Source of the DNA: Lepas anatifera
Lineage: Eukaryota; Arthropoda; Thecostraca; Lepadidae
NCBI GenBank assembly: GCA_034440635.1
Contig: JAOTON010002231.1
Location: 1-64,000, forward strand
DNA length: 64,000 nt
Reading direction: 5' to 3'
Shown here one piece after another: positions 56,138 through 64,000 of this stretch (position 1 is its first letter; each line of letters begins with the position of its first letter). Under the pieces are notes generated by a model, which saw nothing but the letters and a program-made list of their open reading frames with translations, did no database searches and was not told the DNA's origin. Position numbers and translations under genes: made by a program.

Positions 56138-56895
56138 CATTTTAACGTTACTTCAGTGTTGTTTTGCAGTGTTTGTAGGCAGCATTTACAACGGTGACAA
56201 TATTATGTGTATGTGGATACTCAGTAAGTCTCATTGCCAACTCAGGAATATGATGACCAGCTGTTTTTGTGTCAATTTAGGTGCCATTTGTCGCATTGTG
56301 AGTGGATTTAGTAGTTAAGTACCTACATTTAGAAGTTGAAAGCGACAGGTTTTGGTATTTGACATTGAGTTGACGACAGTTTTGAGTTTTTTTTCCAGTC
56401 CTGCAGTAAACTAAACTGGTCAACAACTCATCCTGCAAAATTGCAGTGGCCAGGTCCTAGATTCATTAGTTTGGCGTACCTAGCTTGCAAATAACATGAA
56501 GTACTCGGACATTTAGAATTGAATCATTTAGCGCTTTCGTATCGCTTCTACAAGTGAAATAGGACCAGTAGGCTGGGAAAGTTCCAGGATTATGACAATA
56601 AAGCGCTTAGGTAGCCTCCAGGACCCCTTCCATACTTGTTCCCAGCATCCCAGGTTTTGTGTTCTGGTCAGACCATGGGAGGAATCATTGCCGTTACGAG
56701 TACTGTAGCTGCTGCATGATCAGAGGGAAATGAAAACAAACAGCGATCGAGGAGGAGGAGGCCAAAGCCAAAAGACGGCCTGTGCTCATCAGCACGTCAC
56801 ATTCTGATGAGCCTCTGGTAATATATAGGATATGTAACGGTGGCTTAGTTTCAAACATAACCATCAGGGTGGGAAAGGCTCGGTAAGGTCAGAAT
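56138..56895. other. Unannotated stretch
   Basis: I see no supported feature. A CTGATGAG motif near 56800 is discussed under the rejected items. Confidence 0.4.
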
Positions 56896-57073
56896 CTTGT
56901 GTTGTTTCTATAAGCCTAAATTTATTGTTCTGTTCTTCGCTGTTTTTTTCGAAAAGGACGGACATAGTTGTACAGTAAGTGAAGAAAATATGGAGCAGCA
57001 TACTTTTAGGACCGGTTTCGGTTTATTCTTAAACCATCTTCAGCAAAATTCCACAGATCTTACGTACACTTAT
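56896..57073 (+). mobile_element. Penelope-like non-coding flank, fragment
   Basis: CTGTTCTTCGCTG, TTTTTTTCGAAAAGGAC and GTTGTACAGTA match, inverted, the segment at 60600-60670 next to a Penelope fragment. GGACCGGTTTCGGTTTATTC followed by AAACCATCTTCAG resembles sequences common at Penelope ends. It stops at the A5 TTAA. Confidence 0.45.
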
Positions 57074-58098
57074 TTAACCCTCCCCACAAGGGGGATCGAT
57101 GCCCCCTAAGGTTTTTCCGGAATAGCAGAACAACGACGAGGCGCAGCACCGTGGTTGAGGGCTCTACCTCTCATTGCATCATTTTCCCACCATCCCTGAA
57201 ATTTTTTACCCCGGGTCACCCAAGGTCAGGTCACCAGGCGAGGTCAACCACGGTCACCTCACTTCAACTTTAGAGCTCTGTAAGAGCTACATTTCAAATT
57301 TGATTGATTTGAAACTTCCTACACTTCATGAGCCCTCCAAGGTCTACAAGGTTTAGATCCGGGATTTTTAGATTTCGTGACCTGAGGTCAGGTCACGAGG
57401 TGACCTCTCCCATTGAAAAAGCACGGGGAAAAGCTGTCTTCTGATCTTGAAGTCGCAAAAGCGATTGACAATGCTCAGTCTGGTCAGGAAAGCGTTCTTG
57501 GACACCCTTTCACGGATTCCAGGGGCCATATTTACCCTTTGACCTCTTCGAAGGCATCCAAGGTCACCAAGGGTCACAAACAGTATTTTGACAATACATT
57601 TTAATCTATATAAGCTAGAGCGCTGAATCAAACACCATCGTGTATGTCTCCTCACTGGCTTTCGTTTGATGTACGGCAAGGTTACTTTCTGACCTTCGTG
57701 ACCTCAGGTCATATCAGGTCACAAGGTGACCTCTGGAGGTCAAAACACTGGCGAAAGGCCATTATGTTTCACATAGCGGAAAAAGGTTTGGCATTTTCCT
57801 CTCTAATTTACTTTACCACATCTCAATAGCTCTAATGGCATAAAAGTTATGCCCAGTTTGCTTAATCATTGCATATTTGAGTGAAAATAGCCGATCTTGA
57901 CCTAATTTGAACTCTGGAGGTAAATCCATTGACCTGAGCACTAAAACTTGTGAAGTAATTTCTTACTGAATTCACGCGAGCTTTCCCATTCATTTTGTAG
58001 ATTTGCGCTAACGCCCATATTTTTGGAGTTAGAGGGGGCTATCGATGGCCCCCGGTGGGGTAAAGGTGTGGCCGGACCCACGGTGGGGCGCGGGTTAA
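57074..58098 (+). mobile_element. Family A TTAA MITE (copy A5)
   Basis: TTAA at 57074-57077, a shortened short end (CCCTCCCCACAAGGGGG), the family A interior, and the doubled end finishing CGGTGGGGCGCGGG before TTAA 58095-58098, which is shared with C1. Half-site pairs such as ATTTCGTGACCTGAGGTCAG are preserved. Confidence 0.85.
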
Positions 58099-58432
58099 CA
58101 CCCGCACTGGAGGGGGTCTGGCACTAACGCGCACTGGAGGGGGGCCTGGTAGCCCCCCCTAAGATCTCGGAAACTAAGAGGGTTAGAAAAACGCCACTAG
58201 GTAGGTGGGTGGGGGCTGTGGTGATCTACATGATGACCATTTTTCATTGACCTAGGTCATTATCTTCAAGGTCAAACGAGGTCGTAAAGGTCAAATATTG
58301 GCCATGCTGGGATCGATTGGTAAATGCTGTAATTATGCAGGAAAATGGCGGGAATAAGCTAAAGGCGGACAAGGTTCATAGAGAAGAGGTCTCAAAGAGG
58401 CTTCCCCACAACTTTTGGGTCAAGGTCATTCA

Positions 58433-58445
58433 AGGTCATTGACCT
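58433..58445. promoter_or_regulatory. AGGTCA-T-TGACCT palindrome in C1
   Basis: A perfect inverted repeat of the nuclear-receptor hexamer with 1-bp spacing. This is the consensus form of the arthropod ecdysone response element. The matching position is kept in C5 (40356-40368, one mismatch) and, degraded, in C2 and C3. Binding is not shown by sequence alone. Confidence 0.45.
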
Positions 58446-58636
58446 TTAAGGTCACCATATGGTATACTACTTATTATTTACACTTTGACTAACACTGTAG
58501 CCACTGTTTGGCGGGAAATGAGGATTGACCTTTCCCAATGACCTTTGACCTTAACCTTTGTATTGGGGTACCCTACCGATGACGTCATAGCATAATATAT
58601 GTCAGACGGGGTAATGTCATTTGGCCGGACGCACAG

Positions 58637-58649
58637 TGGTCAGTGACCT
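58637..58649. promoter_or_regulatory. TGGTCA-G-TGACCT palindrome in C1
   Basis: A second inverted repeat with 1-bp spacing, one base off the ideal hexamer. The same site occurs in C2 (37140-37152, AGGTCACTGACCA) and in C3 (about 45540-45551, TGTCACTGACCT). Confidence 0.4.
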
Positions 58650-59005
58650 TAAAAAGGGCAGATATGACCTTGACCTGTGACCTTTGACCTTGACCTTGAC
58701 TTTCATGTGAAGTGACCTTGACATATAGTCCCGCTTATATGACGTTATGACGTCACCACTCGGTCTTCAGTGCAAGCTAACGGGTCCGACCGCGCGTTTA
58801 CGGCGATCTCAAAATGTAGGTCTGAGTTTGAAAGCCTAAAAGTCAAAAAATGTTCGGCTGATTTTCAAAAAATCTTCACCAATCGACGCGCTATTGAATT
58901 CTGTTAAATGTGGCCACGTTTCGTTTTTCGGCTACAAGCGGTTCTCCGGCCACCTTGGAAAAACAGGTGGGGGGCCTCCGAGGCCCCCTCCAGTGCGCGT
59001 GTTAA

Positions 59006-59232
59006 CTAACAATCAGATTTTCAAGTCACCATGTTGTTTTGATTTCTAACAAATAAATTATCTAGGTCACCGTCTTACTCTTTCTTCTACAGTTGAAGCC
59101 AAGGCCAACATACCGCTGAAACGAAAGACACTTCTGAATCAAAATTGTTTTCCAAAATAAATCACGATGTTGTTCTCGTGGAGAGTCACTGGTACACCCT
59201 ACTACAGAGAAAATCACACGATCTTATCTGCA
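59006..59232. other. Spacer between C1 and B1
   Basis: AT-rich, 227 bp, no recognised feature. Confidence 0.4.
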
Positions 59233-60081
59233 TTAACACGCGCATTGACGGGGGTCTGAGCCACCTTCGCATTGACGGGGGGACGGGTACCCGCCCCCCC
59301 TAAGATCTCGAGAACCACGGTAGGTAGTGAAAAACGGTAAAGGGCGTTGGGTTGCCCATCCACTTCTCCATCGAAAAAATTTGAACCATTTTTTTGTCAG
59401 GTCACATTTAAGGTCACGAGAGGTCAAAAACAGCCGTCATAGGGACAGCATGTAAATTCAGTTTTTTCGGCCATTACATTTGAACAAGTAAAGATAGAGG
59501 AAAACGACTTGAACTATATGAATCCTCTCAGCAAGCTGAATCGAATGATATATAATTTGACCTTGCTAGGTCAAATCAAGGATTTGACCTGACCTGAAGT
59601 CAGGTCAGGGTCAAATTTTATAAAATGCATATCACTAGAACCGCAAAGCCCAGACGAGTCTAATGAAGCTAAAATAAATGCTCTATCACCATCCGTTACT
59701 GAGTTTTTCCGTAAAAACAATTTTTCCCATGTATTTCCAATGGAGAGGTCATGCCTCGTACCTGACCTTAGGTCATCGATATCAAAAATACCGGAACATG
59801 TTTTGGAGAACTCGGTGGGGCCATTATGTGATATGAGTTTCAATCAGATATGTTCGCCCCGCTCCGACTAATGCTACATTAAACTTTTTTTGAGATCAGG
59901 TCATTTGACCTGTACTGATGACCTGACCTTGGATGACCTAATCTTAAAATTTTCACAGAAGTTGTAAAAATAATGCAGGAAAAGGTATACCAAGTACACT
60001 GGCGCTACGCGCCGCCGTTTTTCTGCTATCTCTGAAAAACCCGAGGGGCCGGGTACCCGCCCCCGTCAACGCACGTGTTAA
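59233..60081 (+). mobile_element. Family B TTAA MITE (copy B1), reference copy
   Basis: Complete and uninterrupted, 849 bp including both TTAA sites. Long end: CACGCGCATTGACGGGGG, spacer, GCATTGACGGGGGG and the GGTACC-centred palindrome. Short end: CCCGTCAACGCACGTG. It includes GATTTGACCTGACCTGAAGT and GGTCATTTGACCTGTACTGA. It shows the uninterrupted D3 and hAT-MITE target sites used above. Confidence 0.9.
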
Positions 60082-60096
60082 GTAAGGCGCAGATCT

Positions 60097-60740
60097 TCAA
60101 AAAGGCTGAAGTAAACTTTTGCATTGGCTTGTGCGTTGAGTCTTGAGTTTTTCTCTCGTATATAAACTGCTTCTAGTATGGCTAGTCTTCTGGCATCTCT
60201 GGCTTTTGCTATTATTTGTGTTGTTTACGAGTGTGTGTCGTGTGAGGAGTGTGTTGCTGTGGTGTTTGTTAGTGTGCTCTAGTGGTGTGCCTGACTGTTT
60301 GTGGTATGTGAAACGCCTGCTGAGTGTTGTGGATGTTTTGCCAATGTAAGTGTTTCCGGAATGGAGCGCGCAGTCTTCCATATTGCATGTATATAGGTAA
60401 ACTACATTGGTCTGTTGGAGATCGGTCTTGTCACGAGTTGACCTGTTTTATGATAAGTGCGGCTGTTTTGGGTGAGGTGTAATATATTTTAAGATCTATC
60501 CTGTTGTTCGGTTGAGTTGGCATGCAGTTTCTGAGGATAATGTTCCGAAGAGCGTGTTCGTCAGCCTTGCATCCGGGGGACATTTGGCTCTTGAATACTG
60601 TATAACTAAGAACGTCCTTTTCGAAAAAAACCAACGAAGAACAGAAAAATAAGATCAGGCTTATAAAAACCAATTGAAGAAAAGTGATAAGCCTCAATAC
60701 TGCTGTAAAATTCAACACAATATGTTTAGAAAACAATCTG
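60097..60740 (-). pseudogene. Penelope-like element 3' part with GIY-YIG
   Basis: Read on the minus strand: IDLKIYYTSPKTAALI (60520-60450), then after a frame change TNVVYLYTCN, EDCALHSGNTYIGKTS and TLSRRFTYHKQSG, and later, in another frame, ARRLAILEAVYIRE. These are the linker, the GIY-YIG core and the C-terminal motif of Penelope endonucleases in the right order. At least two frameshifts are present. The reverse transcriptase is missing; upstream (60590-60740) is a hydrophobic stretch that is probably non-coding. Confidence 0.72.
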
Positions 60741-60753
60741 CTTCCCCGTTTTT

Positions 60754-60756
<3 letters not shown>

Positions 60757-60826
<70 letters not shown>

Positions 60827-60827
60827 T
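60757..60827. repeat. (AT)n microsatellite
   Basis: About 71 bases of uninterrupted AT dinucleotides except one G near the right edge. Confidence 0.95.
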
Positions 60828-63435
60828 GGTGTCCCATTAGACCTCTTAAAGTGAATTAAAAACCGAGCATTATATCTAACTCTAAGTTCACCGGATGCTG
60901 TTTAGTTACGGAAACTATGCCGAGAAAGATATTTAGTGGTCAATTGTGGAGATGAAATGAGAACCATTGATTTCCATAAGATACTCGGATAATTGGAAAT
61001 TCTTAAGCCCCGGCATCATAGTATGCTACCAAAAACATAAAAATTACATACGGTGCTGATTTTATCTTCCTCTTCTACAAAATTCTGATGTTTCTTCGTA
61101 AGAGCATACACAGAATTCCTACTATAGTAGGAGGTAAGCCCCGCGAGGTATACCTCGCACCATTGTCTCTCAGGCTACAGCGAATCACAGAGTATCGGGA
61201 CGGACCTCTGCCGTCCGAGCACGCGGAGGTCAAGGACCCATTGCAGGTGAGAGTGTTGAAGACTGTCGGCCCACATCAGTGATGTCACCAGCTAGTTCAG
61301 CCCATGGCCCCCTCCCATTGCTGGGATCCATAAGGCTGCACCCAGGGCCGGCCATATCACCACCCGCACTTCATTATGAGGTATTTTACTTGACCAGTCA
61401 GTGCAAAGACGCTGCTGCGGGATCCTCTGAGAAAAGAAAACGTTTGCCATACATGTGTTCGTGTAAGATATTTATAGCATAAGCATCGCATGACTCGGAT
61501 CTCTCGAAAGATTTTAACCCATAATCAATGGTTAGCGTTTCTAGCATGCCAGATGGGTCGGGTGCACTACCGTAAATGGCGCTGACTTCCTGTGGAGGCA
61601 TCCTGCTCAACTGCAGTCTGAGAACATTTCTCACAGGATTTTTGCTGCTAGCTCTTTATGACCTAAACTACCCTTAATCTTAAGAATACGTGCACGAATA
61701 GAGGTGAAAAGGCAACGGAAGAAAAGGCTGACCAGAAGCGTGTTATGAGTCGAAATCAACTACCGATTTCAGGGAAGGCTTAGGCAGAAGGTAAAAGTGT
61801 CGCATACTCACAGGGAAATATGGTAATAGTTTTGAGAATTGCGTCGATTTGATGTATTGATGACAAGATGCTAATTGCGGACACCTCTGTGCAACCAAAA
61901 TATGAATATCACACGGATGCAGATTCGGCTGCTATTTAAAGGCATTCGATGGCGCTGTTGTCCACATTGGACACAGGAGCTGGACCATAAACATCCTCAC
62001 ACAATGAAGCTGGTGAGTGCTGCTTCTTTCAGGGGCCTGACTGCAGCATATCTCCTCAGGCCCACATATTTATACTCCCGGAAAATTGAAGTACGAATCG
62101 GTTACGTTTCGACGTAGAAATTATGTACTTATGCAACGCTGCAAGGGAGGTACAGTACATTGAAAGTGAGGGCTATTCATATTCTTCATCTTTCAGCATC
62201 GGAATTCAGATGCCGTCACAAAGGACAAATATAAATGGAAAACATTGTCGGCTTCAAAACAATACGATGGCGATTTAGTAACAATCAGATATGTATAATT
62301 AAAAATGGTCTGGAAGCCCTTCTCTGAACTGAACGCACATTTTTGCTAGGTGGGGCAGGGGACATGCACCATCCTCATTCTCTCATCATTCATCATTGAA
62401 ATGAGGAATGGCGCAAATAGACCGAGGGATTCTGATATATTTGCTTATTTGTGGATAGAACCGTTTATTTAGCTCCTTCCTAGCCCACCTAGCTTTTGAT
62501 TGTAATATTTATTTATCTTGGCGAGGTAGAAAAGTTCATCATCTTATTTTGCGATAGGCTTCACTTGAGTGGTTAGGTGGCAGTAGTTAGTTTGATAGAA
62601 TAATGATATTTGAACTTAAATTTTTGTTAACATAACTGTTATGCTGTTAACTCTTTTATGGGCCACGCGCCTCATATCCATTATCAGAGACCCGGTGCAA
62701 GTGCAGGTAAGGGTCCAGTGTTCCTAGGAACATCCATTAAGTTTCTTTTCCCTCGTATCACTCAAGCGCTGGAACGCGAAGCTTGTGTCTCAAGCTACTG
62801 ACATTCCTCATGGTTTGTGTGGTGATCATGAAAATATATTCAATCAGACTTACTATATTTTCTTGATTTGTTAATTCTCATTTGGTATTAAAGGCTGGCC
62901 ACATTTGAAAAACGTTTCAGGTCAAGCTTTGACATGCAGCAGCTGGGGCTTATGCTGTGAATTCACCCGTAAGAGTATTCAACGTCAGTTTTACCTCGTC
63001 ATCATGTATAATTAAACTTGAGCCACACAATGCATGTATGTATGTACATACGTAAAAAGTGGATATACCTATATGCAACTCAAACAATGTAAGCGCGGTT
63101 ATCGGTAGAATTCATGGCTGGCATAGCAAATGCATTAGCAATTCAAAAAGCTCGTGGGATGTGGGATGCTACACCTGTTGTTTGCGCAACATTACCCTCT
63201 AAAAAAGGTTATGCAGCACTGGCAGCTGAGGCGCACTAAAACAACCCCACCTTCATGGGAAGGTAACCGAAGGCGATTGTCAATGGTCAAAATCGCTATG
63301 CTTTAGCATTGTGACTTTCCATTGAAAATCGCCTGAGCTATATCTCTAGGGGGTGCATTTCTGTATGCCGTGCTCTAGAAGATAGTTCCACATAAAACTG
63401 TAATTCCGGCATACCAGCCAGCTTCAGTCTGGGCG
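60828..63435. other. Unannotated stretch
   Basis: No recognised gene or element in about 2.6 kb. Possible donor-like CAG|GTGAGA (near 61248) and CAG|GTAAGG (near 62706) occur, but without supported exons. Open frames are 80 codons or fewer. Confidence 0.4.
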
Positions 63436-63517
63436 GAGTGGGCAATTGACTCAGGGCTGAGTGGACAATTGACTCAGGACTGAGTGCACATTTGACTCAG
63501 GGCTGAGTGGACAATTG
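63436..63517. repeat. 23-bp tandem repeat carrying TGACTCA
   Basis: About 3.6 copies of GAGTGGACAATTGACTCAGG plus GCT. Three copies contain TGACTCA, the AP-1 (bZIP) consensus heptamer, at a regular 23-bp spacing; the last copy diverges after CAATTG. Regulatory use is not implied by the sequence alone. Confidence 0.8.
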
Positions 63518-64000
63518 CAATTTAAACCTACCATAACTTGAAGACGTAAAAGCTGCTCAAATTTCCAGCAAAAAATCATCCTACACTGACTTATTGGTAC
63601 AAAATATTGGTATCAACAAGAAAGGTTATAACGTTGTACAAAATTGGTTCTTATTATGACCCAGTAACGCTGTAGGAAAATAAATGCTCATGTCAGGTCT
63701 GACAGAAAGACTAAAACCATGCTAAGTCTAGGGTGGTCCGGAGGAGATAGACGATGTTCCAGATCAGAAACGGGTAGTGGGCCACCTGCCTCTTCTCTCA
63801 CTTCCCTCCTTCAGACGGTGAAAGGCTGAGCGTCGCCTTTCCCTCCCCCACCATATTGAAATGGATGAGAAGAGGGGTACGCACGTACGCACCTAGCCTA
63901 TGAGCTCAAATGCACCCACCGCACAGTGATGCAGTGGGCCTAAAAACGGGACGAAAATGCCAAAGATGACTTTCTAGAGTTGATATCAAATGTATTCGAT
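63518..64000. other. Unannotated end of window
   Basis: I see nothing recognisable here. Confidence 0.4.

Larger units (their letters stand above)
58095..59005 (-). mobile_element. Family C TTAA MITE (copy C1)
   Basis: Doubled end left (CACCCGCACTGGAGGGGG, spacer, CGCGCACTGGAGGGGGG), short end right (CCCCCTCCAGTGCGCGTG), with TTAA at both edges. It is the best preserved family C copy. It contains two GGTCA-N-TGACC palindromes (58433-58445 and 58637-58649) and a dense run of TGACCT half-sites at 58668-58722. Confidence 0.88.

Noticed and set aside
56770..56850. Hammerhead ribozyme near a Penelope end
   Set aside because: CTGATGAG is present, but I find no GAAA core and no stems at suitable distance.
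61130..61260. Possible host exon ending at CAG|GTGAGA
   Set aside because: No convincing acceptor or protein similarity; donor-like motifs are common by chance.

Overview
The window looks like gene-poor, repeat-dense genomic DNA from an invertebrate animal. It has no operons, no bacterial-type genes, and no long open frame that I recognise as a host protein; the longest open frame is 202 codons and begins inside a repeat. Evidence for a metazoan: tRNA-derived SINEs of two families, Penelope-like retroelement fragments with GIY-YIG endonuclease remnants, hAT-type elements with exact 8-bp target duplications, a Tc1/mariner-type MITE, many TTAA-flanked piggyBac-type MITEs, and an rve-integrase DNA transposon. 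I cannot name the species. An arthropod fits, but only weakly.

Layout. 0-4.7 kb: a GC-rich minisatellite, then decayed TTAA elements and a SINE. 4.7-11.6 kb: mostly unrecognised single-copy sequence. 11.6-18.5 kb: one minisatellite split by a 4.28-kb hAT-like element (filled with about 180-bp higher-order satellite), a TTAA element (family E) and another (family B4) that itself carries a 289-bp hAT MITE. 19-26 kb: TTAA families D and A. 26.5-34.3 kb: SINEs, a 1.48-kb hAT-like element holding Penelope pieces and a smaller hAT MITE, a 177-bp exact tandem duplication, and a Penelope copy split by a 1.98-kb hAT-like element. 35-41.7 kb: family C copies, a degenerate tandem repeat and SINEs. 43.26-47.90 kb: a DNA transposon with 77-bp identical outer inverted ends (5'-TGTTA...TAACA-3') and a broken rve integrase gene, interrupted by a family C element that is interrupted by a family B element. 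48.3-49.6 kb: an inverted copy of the C plus tandem-repeat segment at 39.2-40.9 kb. 51.4-52.2 kb: a mariner-type MITE. 52.4-60.1 kb: a stack of TTAA elements (A4 in A3, abutting B2 with D3 inside; A5 abutting C1; then B1). 60.1-64 kb: a Penelope fragment, an (AT)n tract, unrecognised sequence and a 23-bp tandem repeat.

The most unusual theme is the set of TTAA-flanked families (A, B, C, E, and the simpler D). Families A, B, C and E share one plan: a short end, and a long end in which the terminal motif is repeated after a spacer, each next to a GC-rich palindrome. The interiors of A, B and C are dense in AGGTCA/TGACCT nuclear-receptor half-sites. Family C copies carry GGTCA-N-TGACC palindromes, the form of the canonical ecdysone response element. 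Several nestings have empty-site support, and several neighbours share a single TTAA. No transposase for the TTAA or hAT families is visible, so these look non-autonomous.
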